From positions 112,397 through 176,396 of the forward strand of contig NZ_JACMSF010000011.1 of the NCBI RefSeq assembly GCF_014257025.1: a stretch of DNA of 64,000 bases, read 5' to 3'. A program made the translations under genes and the position numbers. The notes beneath the pieces are model-generated. The model was not told where the DNA came from. It saw only the letters and a program-made list of their open reading frames with translations, and did no database searches. The stretch's first letter is position 1. Every line of letters begins with the position of its first letter. Source of the stretch: Streptomyces cupreus. Lineage in GTDB: Bacteria > Actinomycetota > Actinomycetes > Streptomycetales > Streptomycetaceae. Shown piece after piece: positions 1-8,605 of this stretch.

Positions 1-1861
1 CCTGCTGGGTCTTCGCCGCCAGCACAGCGCCCTCGGCCGAGGCGCTCACCCCGCCCGTCGTCCGGATGGACTCCGTGTCCCCGCTGCCCGCCGCCAGCAG
101 GTACCAGGACCCGGCCTGCGACTTCCACAGGACCCCGGCCAGCACATGCGGATCGCGTGGGCCGCACGCCGGGACGTTCTCGGCCTTCGCCGCCACCGCC
201 CCGTAACTCCCGCCCGAGGTACGGAACTGGGCCAGCACGCGTGTGCCGCCACCCCGCCAGGTCTCGGCGCGCGTGCACACCCAGTCGGCCGAGCCGCTCG
301 ACTCCGGCAGCGGCTGCCGCGCGTACGCCCAGGCGTTCACCGTCCGCACCCCCTGCACCCGCAGAGCGGACAGCGAGCAGGCGTACGGCGCCCAGGTCCG
401 CAGCTCCTCCGTGCCGGATGCGTCCTTGACGGAGTCCGGCCGCCCGGCCGTCAGCCGTGCCGGGACCAGCTCACCGAGGTCCGACATCAGGCGCGCACCC
501 TCGCCGTCGGTCACCTGAAGGACGTTCCAGGACGTGCAGCCGGACTGCTGGGCGGCCGGGCTGGCCAGCGGTGAGGTCACCCCGTCGGTCAGCGTGAGCG
601 CCATCGCCCCGGAGCCCGGCTTCAGCAGGTCCCGCTCGGCGGCCTTCTTCACCCACGGCGCCATCAGATAGCGGACGTTGCCGTCGGACCGCCCCAGCAC
701 CAGGGCGTTCGCCTCGGCGCCGGTCGCGTTGTCGACCCGCGCGAAGTCCATGGCGGCACCGGCCGTGCCGTCCTTGGGCTCGGCGTAGCGGGCGATGCGC
801 AGTCCGTCGTAGAGGATCACCACGCGCGCGCTGTCGACGGCGCCCGCGTACAGGAGTTGCGGCGGGCCCGCCGGGCCGCCGGAGGGGGTGCCGGGGGTGG
901 CGGAGACACGGACCTTCTCGCCGGGGCGGGCCCAGACGGCGAGGGCGCGGCGCAACAGGTCCCGGTCGCCGGTGAGTTCGCCGCGCGCGGGCCAGACGGA
1001 GAAGTCGCCCCGGGACGCGGACTGCCAGGCGGCCGGGGGGACCTTCAGCAGCCGGCTCGGGTCGAGAGCGGCCTCGGCGGCCGGGTTCTGCGCGTACGCC
1101 GGAGCCGCCGCGCCGTCGGGGCCCCAGCCCTCACCCGGCAGCCCGAGCAGCGCCCCGCACACCGCCAGCGCGGCCCCGGCGACTAGGGCGGCCTTCATGT
1201 GCTGACGCCGCCGCATCAGATCGGTGGGCCGGGCCTGGAGCGAACAGGGATCGAACTCGGGGGAGTTGAGCAGCGCGTACCGCGCGGCGACCCCGCCGGC
1301 CTCCTGCAGTGCCGCGTCCACGTCCTCGGCCCCGGCCGCCGTCAGCATCGTGCGTACGTCGTCGTCGGGGAGCTTCTCCAGGCCGCGCAGCACGTACGCC
1401 GCGCGTGCCGGGCCGCTCAGCGCCGAGAGCTGCTGGTCGAGGGCGAGCTCGTCGGCGCCGCCCGAGCGCGGGAAGAGCCGCAGGCCCCACACCTGGGGCA
1501 GCAGCGGCGGGAGTTGGGACCGCTTGGGCCACGCCCTGCGGGCCAGCGGCAGTCCCGCCTCCAGCGCCGCCCGCACTACGTGGAGGCGGAGGAAGGCGTA
1601 CCCGGGATCGCCCTCCCGGCCTGTCGACTGGGGCGGGATCACAGGCGTGGACGTGCGGCCCCGGGGCAGCGCGCGCTGGGTGAGGGCGTGGGCGGTCAGG
1701 ACGCGCCGGTTGCGGCCGAGGCCCGGGGGCAGGACCAGGTAGGCGAGCCTGACCAGCCGGGGGTAGTGCTCGACGAGGGCGGCCTCGGCCTGTTCGACGT
1801 CGACGACGGGGCCGGTGGCGGAGGCGGGTGTGGGGCGCGGGGCGACATCCTGTGACTGCAC
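1..1861 (-). CDS. Sigma-factor-like domain fused to a membrane segment and secreted domain (3' end outside window)
   Basis: Unrecognised membrane protein, at least 620 residues, running off the left edge. The N-terminus reads like ECF sigma region 2 (HYPRLVRLAYLVLP, about residues 30-45) and a later segment like region 4 (LSGPARAAYVLRGLEKLPDD, about 160-180), without a clear recognition helix. One hydrophobic segment follows at about 223-241 (ALVAGAALAVCGALLG). The rest is predicted extracytoplasmic, contains several Cys, and resembles nothing I know. An in-frame TGA lies 11 codons upstream of the GTG at 1861, which is the only plausible start; its Shine-Dalgarno is poor. The sigma resemblance is inference from motifs. 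It may be a degenerate sigma fold used for something other than transcription. Confidence 0.7.
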   Translation of the reverse strand, partial: MQSQDVAPRPTPASATGPVVDVEQAEAALVEHYPRLVRLAYLVLPPGLGRNRRVLTAHALTQRALPRGRTSTPVIPPQSTGREGDPGYAFLRLHVVRAALEAGLPLARRAWPKRSQLPPLLPQVWGLRLFPRSGGADELALDQQLSALSGPARAAYVLRGLEKLPDDDVRTMLTAAGAEDVDAALQEAGGVAARYALLNSPEFDPCSLQARPTDLMRRRQHMKAALVAGAALAVCGALLGLPGEGWGPDGAAAPAYAQNPAAEAALDPSRLLKVPPAAWQSASRGDFSVWPARGELTGDRDLLRRALAVWARPGEKVRVSATPGTPSGGPAGPPQLLYAGAVDSARVVILYDGLRIARYAEPKDGTAGAAMDFARVDNATGAEANALVLGRSDGNVRYLMAPWVKKAAERDLLKPGSGAMALTLTDGVTSPLASPAAQQSGCTSWNVLQVTDGEGARLMSDLGELVPARLTAGRPDSVKDASGTEELRTWAPYACSLSALRVQGVRTVNAWAYARQPLPESSGSADWVCTRAETWRGGGTRVLAQFRTSGGSYGAVAAKAENVPACGPRDPHVLAGVLWKSQAGSWYLLAAGSGDTESIRTTGGVSASAEGAVLAAKTQQ

Positions 1862-1910
1862 GTCCAGCCAAACGAGCGAACCGTTGTTTGGTCACCTCCA
1901 CCCGGGTGAC

Positions 1911-2411
1911 TCACTCTCCGGGTTCGACCAGCTCCCGAGCGTAGTTCGCCATCGACCGCTGATAGCGCGGCAGATGAGGCGCCAGCGCGCCCAGTACCAG
2001 GGAGAGCCCCTCGCGGTCCCGGCCGAGGCTGGAGAGGCAGAGCGCGAGAGTGGCCCGTACCGCGTCGTCCAACTCGTCGGAGGGCGCGTCCAGCTCCGGC
2101 GTCAACAGCTTGACGCCCTCCTCGGCCTGCCCGATGTTCCGCAGCGAGCTGGACATCTGGATCTTCGCCCGGCGGCCCTTGTACCCGCTCAGCCCGCGCT
2201 CCAGGGCCTGACGGTAAAGCGGTACGGCCTTGTCGGAGTGGCCCGTGGAGTCCCAGGCGCAGGCCTGCTCGAAGGGGCCGAGCGGGCTGTCGTCCGGGAG
2301 TTCGGCGACCAGGGCGTCGATCACGGCCCGGAAGTCGGCGGCCTCCTCCTCGGCGTAATCGTCGAAGCCGGCCCAGGCGGCGGTCACTCGGTCGTCCCAG
2401 TCTTGGTTCAC
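1911..2411 (-). CDS. Tetratricopeptide-repeat protein
   Basis: Protein of about 166 residues built of helical repeats of TPR type; the clearest is around KAVPLYRQALERGLSGYKGR, followed by RNIGQAEEGVKLLTPEL and a last repeat near the C-terminus. TPR proteins are usually scaffolds for protein-protein contacts, and nothing here shows the partner. The open frame reaches back to 2486, but GTG at 2411 (reading MNQDWDDRV) starts where the acidic, TPR-like sequence begins, so it is preferred. It has no signal peptide and is probably cytoplasmic. It sits just upstream of the sigma-like membrane gene on the same strand, with a 49-base gap. Confidence 0.75.
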   Translation of the reverse strand: MNQDWDDRVTAAWAGFDDYAEEEAADFRAVIDALVAELPDDSPLGPFEQACAWDSTGHSDKAVPLYRQALERGLSGYKGRRAKIQMSSSLRNIGQAEEGVKLLTPELDAPSDELDDAVRATLALCLSSLGRDREGLSLVLGALAPHLPRYQRSMANYARELVEPGE

Positions 2412-2512
2412 GGCGTCACTCTCGCACGCGCGCGTGCAGCCCGGCAGCGGTATTTTGAGCGGTCCGTGCGCGGGAGCCGTATCCACGGGGAGGCCCCTGT
2501 ATGGAGGAACAG

Positions 2513-2935
2513 ATGAAGGTGACCCGACCGATGCTCGCGGCGGTGGCGGTGCTGATGCTCGCGGGGTGTGGCTCCGGCGGCGACGAGAGCGCCGTACCGG
2601 AGACGGCGTCCGGCAGTCTGGAGCAGTTGGCCGCCGAGGTGAAGTGCACGCCCGACATGCAGACCGACGCCGACGAGATCCGGCAGGCCCTCTGCAAGAA
2701 CACCGGCGGCAAGTTCGTCCTCGCGACCTTCGCCACCGACCGCGGTCAGCGCGAGTGGCTGAACGGGGCGAAGGACTACGGCGGCTACTACCTCGTCGGC
2801 CGCAAATGGGTCGCCGTCGGCGCGGAGAAGACGGTCACAGCGCTGCAGAGCACGCTCGGGGGGACCATGGAGGAGGGTTCCGCCCACATGAATCCCGGTG
2901 GCAGTCACAACAACAGTGGCAGCCACCACGGCTGA
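2513..2935 (+). CDS. Small secreted lipoprotein
   Basis: Predicted lipoprotein of 140 residues. A short charged N-terminus (MKVTRP) leads into a hydrophobic stretch and the lipobox LAGC at about residues 17-20, followed by a Gly/Ser-rich tether. The mature part holds two Cys about 22 residues apart, possibly a disulfide, and ends in a His/Ser/Asn/Gly-rich tail (SHNNSGSHHG). No enzyme motif is seen. ATG 2513 is preferred over ATG 2501 because the sequence GGAGGAA at 2503-2509 is then correctly spaced as a ribosome binding site. It converges on the DUF1996 gene, with a shared hairpin between. Confidence 0.8.
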   Translation: MKVTRPMLAAVAVLMLAGCGSGGDESAVPETASGSLEQLAAEVKCTPDMQTDADEIRQALCKNTGGKFVLATFATDRGQREWLNGAKDYGGYYLVGRKWVAVGAEKTVTALQSTLGGTMEEGSAHMNPGGSHNNSGSHHG

Positions 2936-2958
2936 CCGAACAGTCCGGAACCAAGCGA

Positions 2959-2990
2959 AAGCCGGCGGTGGGAAATCCCACCGCCGGCTT
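2959..2990. terminator. Bidirectional hairpin terminator
   Basis: Perfect 14 bp stem (AAGCCGGCGGTGGG with its complement) around an AAAT loop, midway between two convergent stop codons. The A/T bases at both ends suit termination in both directions. Confidence 0.85.
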
Positions 2991-3005
2991 CCCCATGGCT
3001 CAGAA

Positions 3006-4556
3006 CTACTGGCAGTCCTGGCCGCTGTTGATGCAGTTGACCATCTCGTTCATCAGGTTCTCGTCGAAGAAGTTGATGAAGTCGTTGTGGTCGGTGATCG
3101 GCTTGTGCAGCTGCTCCGGGAAGGAGTCGATCGCGAACGGGTTCACGACCTGCCCGTTGTTGATCTGCGGGGCCGGGACGTCGTAGACCAGGCGGACCTG
3201 GAGCTGGGGGATGGCCTGGAAGCCGTTCGAGCAGCTGCCGTCCGCCTCGACGAAGTCCACGTGCGTGCGGTGGTTGGCGCTGTCGATGTTCTGGCCGTCC
3301 CAGCAGCTCTGGAAGTTGGACGTCCGCACCACGCTGCTGCCCTCGGGGCAGATCGGGTACTTGTCCGTCACCTGCCGGTCCTCGAAGCCGGTGCAGCTCC
3401 AGGAGGTGTTGGCGTTGTTCAGGCCGTTGGTGAAGGACTTGGCGTCACCGGTGATGATGCGCAGGGCCGTCGGCATCGCGACGACATCGCTGGTCCGGTT
3501 GCCGACGAACTTCAGCTCCGCCTGGCTGGCCTCGACGATCTTGCCGACGTTGCCGTCCTGACCGCCACCGGCCTGACCCTGGTCGATGTCCTGCGTACCG
3601 TCCTGGATACGCAGCACCGGCCAGAAGTACGACGACTTGTCACCCTGGTTCTGGCAGGTGGTGTCGCCGTTCGCCAGGTCCTCGTCGCTCGCGAAGGCGT
3701 TGTTGGCCTGGTTGCCGACGTAGTCGTGCTGGTGCTGCGCACCGTTGCTGACACCGGGAGCGACGATCACGTTGTCCGAGTTGCGGTTCTCGTTCTCGTT
3801 GACGCCGCAGTTCGTGGTGAAGCTGCCCGTCGAACCGCCGTCGCCGTTCGCGGCCAGACCGTTCGGCAGGTTGCGCGAGTTGGGCTGGACGTCCTCGATG
3901 TTGATGAAGTCGTCGGCCACCGGGCCGTTGCCGGCCTGACCGCCGTTGCCGCCCTGCTCCTGACCGCCGTCCTGATCCTGGTCCTGACCGCCGTCCTGAC
4001 CGTCGTTGTTCTGGTCCTGACCGTCCTGACCGTCCTGACCGTCGTTGTTCTGGTCCCCGCCGTCGCCGTCGACGACCTGCGGCTGCTCGGCCGGGACGCC
4101 CTGGCACTCGGCGAGGTCCTGCAGACCCTGCGGAGCCTTGCCACCGACGCGGTTGATGTTGATGCCGATCCGGTCGAGGGTGGCCACCCGCTTGGACTTC
4201 AGCGGGCCGAGGATGGCGTTGTTGACGTAGTTCGGGTCACCCGCCTGCGCCTGGCGCGTCTCGGCGAGACGCGTGTAGGCGTCCGTGATCTGCCTGTCGA
4301 GGAGCGCCAGCTCCTTGGCGACGCCTCCGCGCGCGCTCTCCGGCACGTCCGTCAGCTTCTGGCCGACGTCCGGGCAGTTGATCGTCGCGACCTGGGCGGC
4401 CGTGGCCTTCGTCCGGTTCCCTCCGGAGTCGTCTTCATGTGCCGAAGCGTAGAAGTTGGCCCATACAAGCCCGCCCCCACCGAGCGCTAGGGCCGCCGAT
4501 GCGGCTATGGCCTTGGTGGCCAGCGGCGTACGGCGTTTTCTTGTGTTGCGTCCCAT
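3006..4556 (-). CDS. Secreted DUF1996 domain protein
   Basis: Exported protein of 516 residues. An Arg/Lys-rich N-terminus and hydrophobic segment (about 15-35) form a signal peptide or anchor. Then come a helical domain (about 60-150), a low-complexity linker of Asp, Gln, Asn and Gly (about 165-215), and a C-terminal DUF1996 domain with the family's histidine motif ([11 protein letters not shown]) and the later SCWDG and NHRTHVDF segments. DUF1996 proteins are found in actinobacteria and fungi; their activity is not established. ATG 4556 follows AGGAG with good spacing. The gene ends at the shared hairpin with the lipoprotein gene. Its linker is encoded by a tandem repeat. Confidence 0.88.
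   Translation of the reverse strand: MGRNTRKRRTPLATKAIAASAALALGGGGLVWANFYASAHEDDSGGNRTKATAAQVATINCPDVGQKLTDVPESARGGVAKELALLDRQITDAYTRLAETRQAQAGDPNYVNNAILGPLKSKRVATLDRIGININRVGGKAPQGLQDLAECQGVPAEQPQVVDGDGGDQNNDGQDGQDGQDQNNDGQDGGQDQDQDGGQEQGGNGGQAGNGPVADDFINIEDVQPNSRNLPNGLAANGDGGSTGSFTTNCGVNENENRNSDNVIVAPGVSNGAQHQHDYVGNQANNAFASDEDLANGDTTCQNQGDKSSYFWPVLRIQDGTQDIDQGQAGGGQDGNVGKIVEASQAELKFVGNRTSDVVAMPTALRIITGDAKSFTNGLNNANTSWSCTGFEDRQVTDKYPICPEGSSVVRTSNFQSCWDGQNIDSANHRTHVDFVEADGSCSNGFQAIPQLQVRLVYDVPAPQINNGQVVNPFAIDSFPEQLHKPITDHNDFINFFDENLMNEMVNCINSGQDCQ
3955..4067. repeat. Short tandem repeat coding a D/Q/N/G linker
   Basis: Iterations of a 9-base unit (GTCCTGACC and variants, interrupted by GTCGTTGTT) inside the DUF1996 gene. 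On the coding strand they give repeated DGQ/DQD/NND tripeptides. Because the unit is a multiple of three, length changes stay in frame. Confidence 0.75.
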
Positions 4557-4756
4557 GGAACTCCTCTGACTTCCTTGCGGGGCAGCGAGGCGCCCGACAG
4601 GAGTGAAGCGGCTCCCTCTCATACGGAGGGCGTCCCACGGGTGTTCAGTCGTCTCGGGAATTGATGGGAAGTTGGTGAGGGCACTGTGGAACCAACTTCC
4701 CCAGAAATACCGGGAGTTGTTGATCCCGCACGGCGGGTGCACGGGCCGGTCCGTTT

Positions 4757-5590
4757 TCAGCGGCCGTGGTCGAGATACGCGAGAACCGCCAGCACGCGAC
4801 GGTTGTCGTCGTCCGACACCTCCAGGCCCTATTTGGCGAAGATATTGGCGGTGTGCTTCGCGATCGCCCGTTCCGTGACGACGAGCCGGTCGGCGATCGT
4901 CGCGTTCGACCGCCCCTGCGCCATCAGCTCCAGCACCTCCGTCTCGCGGGGCGTGAGCCGCGCCGGCGGCTGGTCGTCGGCCGCGCGCCGGGTCAGCAGC
5001 TGCTGGATCACCTGCGGGTCCATCGCCGTACCGCCCGCCGCGACCCGCCGTACGGCGTCCACGAACTGGTCCGCGTCGAACACCCGGTCCTTCAGCAGAT
5101 ACCCCACCCCGCCGCTGCCGTCGGCCAGCAACTCCCGTGCGTACAGCTGCTCCCGCCACAGCCCCGCCGCCAGCGCGAACCCCTCCAGCGGGTACAGCAC
5201 CAGCACGGCCGGCAACAGCGCGGTCACGAAACCCGCCGTCATGTCGACCGGCAGCCACCGCAGATCCCGCCAGGTCGCCGGGTCGCGCAGCATCCCGAAG
5301 GTGCGGGTCCAGGGGTTGGCGTCCTTCGGTATCGGCCGGTACGCCGGAGGGATCCGCACCCCGCCCCACTGTGCCGCGATTACCCGCCGCCAGTTCGCGA
5401 ACGCCCGTACCCCCGTCAGCACCCACGGTGTCGTCACGATCCCGACCCCGATCGGGATCAGCGCGATGGACACCAGGGAGAGCGTGAAACAGAGAACGGC
5501 CCCCGGCAGCAGCACCAGCGCAAGCCCGGGTCCCCGTAGTGCCGCCAGCACCATGCACCGTGCCCTGCTCTTCGCCTCTGTGGTCGTCAT
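4757..5590 (-). pseudogene. Collapsed two-component system: sensor N-terminus fused to LuxR-type regulator C-terminus, with a nonsense codon
   Basis: The first ~140 codons encode the membrane domain of Streptomyces sensor kinases (putative sensor family, PF13796-like: two hydrophobic hairpins, then [15 protein letters not shown]). Directly after AAGLW the frame continues as the last part of a NarL-type receiver (GGVGYLLKD, with the conserved Lys) and a LuxR-type HTH ([22 protein letters not shown]). The kinase core and most of the receiver, including its phospho-acceptor Asp, are absent. The frame then stops at TAG 4829-4831 after HTANIFAK, yet 23 more in-frame codons ([20 protein letters not shown]..) lead to a natural TGA at 4757-4759. 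A deletion fused two adjacent genes, and a later point mutation cut the recognition helix region. A truncated membrane-bound product is possible but unlikely to bind DNA. Confidence 0.82.
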
Positions 5591-5642
5591 GCCGCAAGTC
5601 TGGACGAGCCGGGGGGAGCGGGTCACGGGGCCGAACACCCCG

Positions 5643-5691
5643 CTCAGGGGGTGGTGCCAGATACACCCCCGGGCTCAGGGGGTGGCGCCAG
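5643..5691. repeat. Direct repeat at the end of the reductase gene
   Basis: CTCAGGGGGTGGTGCCAG at 5643-5660 recurs with one change at 5674-5691, a 31-base period. The second copy contains the reductase stop codon, so the gene's 3' end has been partly duplicated. Confidence 0.6.
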
Positions 5692-6697
5692 GAGCACCCC
5701 CGGCCGACGCCAGCACCTTCGCCTCCACCTCCGGGTCCAGGCCCTTCGTCGACCGGTCCAGGCGCTGCGGCGCCGTACCGCCGAGGCCCTGCAGCCAGCT
5801 CCAGGTGTCGGCGACGGTCTCCTCGACGGGGCGGCAGCGCAGCCCCGTCGCCACGGCCCGGGAGACGTCCGCAGAGTGCAGCGCGTCGTGCAGATCGCTG
5901 CCCGGCGGCACCCACACCGGCAACTGGATCCAGGGTTCGATCCCGGCCTCCAGGATCAACTCCGGCTCGGTCCAGCGCAGTTCGGCCCGGCCGCCGGTGA
6001 CCGCCGCGCACGCGTCGAGCAGGGTGCCCATCGTGGCGTGTCCCGAGGGGCCGATCAGGTTGTACGGGCCGCTCAACTTCTGTTCCGCGGCGCCGAGGAT
6101 CCACTGCGCGAGGTCGCGGACGTCGACGTACTGGATCGGCAGCTCCCGCGGTCCAGGGGCCAGCACCGGGCCGCCGCGGGCCATACGGTTCAGCCACCAG
6201 GGCAGCCGGCCGACGTTCTCGTACGGCCCGATGATCAGCCCCGCCCGCACCAGCGCCGAGCGGTCGGGCCCGAAGGCGTCGAGGACGGCCAGCTCGGCGC
6301 CGCGTTTGTCCTGGGCGTACGCGGTCTGCCCGGCGTCGGGGGAGGCGCCGGTCACCAGTGCCGCGTCCTCGGTGTAACCGGCGGGCGGGGCCCAGTCGTA
6401 CACCGAGCAGCTGGACACGTAGACGTACCGCGCGACGCGGTCCCGGAGCAGCTGTGCGGCGTCCCGTACCGCGCGCGGCGCCGACGACCAGGTGTCGACG
6501 ACGACGTCCCACTCGCCGCCTTCCTCCAGCGCGGCGAGCCCGTCCGGGGCGGTGCGGTCGCCGTGCAACGCCCTTGCCCCGGGCGGGGCTTCGTGCCGCC
6601 CCCGGTTGAAGACGGTCACCTCCCAGTCCCGCCCGAGCGCCGCCTCGACCACGGCCCGCCCCACGAACTCCGTACCACCCAGCACCAGAAGTCTCAT
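5675..6697 (-). CDS. NAD-dependent epimerase/reductase (extended SDR)
   Basis: Protein of 340 residues with an N-terminal Rossmann dinucleotide-binding motif ([16 protein letters not shown], the variant GGTxFVG glycine motif) and strand-end signatures of atypical extended short-chain dehydrogenases ([12 protein letters not shown], then AQDKRGAE in place of the usual YxxxK). It therefore looks like an isoflavone-reductase or mRNA-binding-type SDR, often a simple reductase or a non-catalytic NAD(P)-binding protein. The substrate is unknown. It is cytoplasmic. The C-terminal codons lie in one copy of an 18-base direct repeat whose other copy is just beyond the stop. Confidence 0.82.
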   Translation of the reverse strand: MRLLVLGGTEFVGRAVVEAALGRDWEVTVFNRGRHEAPPGARALHGDRTAPDGLAALEEGGEWDVVVDTWSSAPRAVRDAAQLLRDRVARYVYVSSCSVYDWAPPAGYTEDAALVTGASPDAGQTAYAQDKRGAELAVLDAFGPDRSALVRAGLIIGPYENVGRLPWWLNRMARGGPVLAPGPRELPIQYVDVRDLAQWILGAAEQKLSGPYNLIGPSGHATMGTLLDACAAVTGGRAELRWTEPELILEAGIEPWIQLPVWVPPGSDLHDALHSADVSRAVATGLRCRPVEETVADTWSWLQGLGGTAPQRLDRSTKGLDPEVEAKVLASAGGAPGATP

Positions 6698-6746
6698 GAG
6701 GGTGACTCTGCCCTGCTCGGGCGCGGCTGGGAACAGGACTCTGCCG

Positions 6747-8540
6747 TCAGCAGATCACCTCGGCGGTCGCCAACAGCTCCCGCAGGGCGTCCCGGACGGT
6801 GTAGTCGAGGTGCCGGCCCTCGGTGTTCATCACGTCGGAGGCGACCCGGCGCGGCGATTCGGCCGCCCGCCGCAGCGGGGCCACGGCGAAGCGGGGGAGG
6901 AGACCGATCTCAGTGAGTGTCTCCACGGCGCGCAGCTCTCGGGGGTAGAACCTCTCGGTCGAGGCCAGGGGGCGGGCGATGGGCTCCACGGTGTCCTCGG
7001 TGCGGCCGGTGATGCGCCAGACGGCCAGCGCGGCCTCGGCCCGGTAGGCGGCGATCCGGTCGGCGGCGAGGAACGGCTCGATGAGCGGCAGCAGGGGCCT
7101 GGCTGCGGGGCCGAGCTCACCGGCGCGGCCCGCCGACCACGACGACTCGTCGCGCTCCAACTCCCGCCGCAGGACGGCCAGGGCAGGCCCGGGGTCCCCG
7201 CTCACCCGGTGATGCGCCACCGCGGCGCGCGTCCGCAGGTCGGCGTGGTCGATCCCGGTCGCCGCCAGCAGCGCCCGCTCGGCCACTTCGCCGCCCGCCG
7301 CGCCCAGCCGGCCGAGCACCTCCACGGCGGGCCCCGCGTACCCGCTCGACAGCCGCGGCACCAGTGCGGCCAGCTCCTCGACGATCTCCGCCGCCACCTC
7401 CGGGTACCCCGTCAGCACCCCCGTCAGATACGGGGACATCTCCTCCGGCCGATGGGCCATGGCCCGCGCCACCGCCCGCGCCACGGGCAGCGCGTCGGCC
7501 CCGAAGGTCTCGGTCACCGCCACGACGGCCCGGAACACCTCGTACGGAACGGGCGGCGGACCGGAGTTCTCGTGGATCAGCCGTACGGCCTCCTCGATCG
7601 CCTCCGGCGCATGCGCGCGGGCCAGCGCGTCGACCGCCGCCGCCCGCGTGTGCGGATCCCCCGCCAGATACGGCCGCACATGGTCCCGTACGCGCGCGTG
7701 CTGCTCCGCCGGCAGTACGCAGGCCAGTTGCGCCAGTTCCCGAAGCTCCCAGGACTCCAGCTCGCCCAGCGCCCACGGCAGGACGTCCGCCTCGCGGTCC
7801 CGCCAGCGCCCCACGATCTCGAAGGCGAGCGGCACCCCGCCGGCTAGGGCCCGCACGGCTGCCTCGGGGTCCTCCAGGAGGCGCTCGGTGAAGGGCTCGT
7901 ACGGGCTCGGCCAGTAGCCGCGCTGCCGCTCGTGCGGGTCGGCCGCGTAGGCCCGCGCGCCGATGTCCACCAGGTCGTGGGGGAGCGGCAGTTCGGCCGT
8001 ACGCAGCAGATCCTCGGCCGCCGCGAGCCGCACCCGGGGCTCGGGGTCCGTGAGCAGCGCGTGCCGCCAGTCGCCCTCGCCCGGTTCCAGCAGCGCCAGC
8101 GCGGTCACCACATGGCCGCGCACGACCGGGTCGGGCTCCTGCGTGAGGCGTGCCCGCAGCAGGGGCAGGGCGTCCTGGTGACGGCATGCGACGACGGCCG
8201 ACAGCACGGCGTGGCGGGTGCCCGGGTCGGCGTCGTGCGCGTAGGGCAGCAGGGACGGCAGCTCGGCGGTGACCGTCCGCCGTGTCGGTTCGGCGCCGTC
8301 GGACCAGTCGGTGCGGTCCGCGAGATCGCCGAGCAGCTCCAGCAACTCCGCCCGGTGACCGGGCAGTTGACGGGCGAGCCGGGCCAGCTCCGGCACCGCG
8401 CGCCCCGTCGCCGCGGCGAAGTCGTCGTCGCGCCACGCGGCGGAGACCAGCCACCCCAGCGCGGCTTCGCGCACGGCCACGTCGTCGGACTCCATGTCCC
8501 GCAGCAGGTCGGCCACGTCCGGTATGCCGTCGATCTCCAT
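6747..8540 (-). CDS. HEAT-repeat protein
   Basis: Protein of 597 residues made of alpha-helical repeats resembling HEAT repeats, for example DPGTRHAVLSAVVACRHQDA, DPVVRGHVVTALALLEPGEG and DPEPRVRLAAAEDLLRTAEL, with the typical D-P-x-V-R entry and alternating helices to the end. HEAT proteins are elongated binding scaffolds; no catalytic motif is present and the partner is unknown. Open frame extends upstream through the glnII terminator, but ATG 8540 (MEIDGIPDVADLL) is the start because the sequence before it is hairpin DNA. Confidence 0.8.
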   Translation of the reverse strand: MEIDGIPDVADLLRDMESDDVAVREAALGWLVSAAWRDDDFAAATGRAVPELARLARQLPGHRAELLELLGDLADRTDWSDGAEPTRRTVTAELPSLLPYAHDADPGTRHAVLSAVVACRHQDALPLLRARLTQEPDPVVRGHVVTALALLEPGEGDWRHALLTDPEPRVRLAAAEDLLRTAELPLPHDLVDIGARAYAADPHERQRGYWPSPYEPFTERLLEDPEAAVRALAGGVPLAFEIVGRWRDREADVLPWALGELESWELRELAQLACVLPAEQHARVRDHVRPYLAGDPHTRAAAVDALARAHAPEAIEEAVRLIHENSGPPPVPYEVFRAVVAVTETFGADALPVARAVARAMAHRPEEMSPYLTGVLTGYPEVAAEIVEELAALVPRLSSGYAGPAVEVLGRLGAAGGEVAERALLAATGIDHADLRTRAAVAHHRVSGDPGPALAVLRRELERDESSWSAGRAGELGPAARPLLPLIEPFLAADRIAAYRAEAALAVWRITGRTEDTVEPIARPLASTERFYPRELRAVETLTEIGLLPRFAVAPLRRAAESPRRVASDVMNTEGRHLDYTVRDALRELLATAEVIC

Positions 8541-8556
8541 GGGCGCACGATACGCA

Positions 8557-8590
8557 CAAGGGGCGCCCACCAGATGGCGGGCGCCCCTTG
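8557..8590 (-). terminator. glnII terminator hairpin
   Basis: Perfect 12 bp stem (CAAGGGGCGCCC with its complement) and 10-base loop, 15 bases past the glnII stop and before the HEAT-repeat gene on the same strand. Confidence 0.8.
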
Positions 8591-8605
8591 TCGGGAGGCT
8601 GCGGA

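Noticed and set aside
2898..4490. Long plus-strand frame (530 codons) opposite the DUF1996 gene
   Set aside because: Antisense shadow: composition is Val/Arg/Asp/Leu-biased, it has no domain, and the minus strand encodes a recognisable protein with a signal peptide and ribosome site.
4686..6377. Plus-strand frame of 563 codons across the two-component pseudogene and reductase
   Set aside because: Ser/Arg/Pro-rich shadow without domains; opposite strand carries recognisable coding sequence.
3006..6512. Single minus-strand frame of 1168 codons joining DUF1996 with upstream sequence
   Set aside because: The part above 4556 is a shadow frame of the reductase and two-component remains; the DUF1996 gene has its own ATG and ribosome site.
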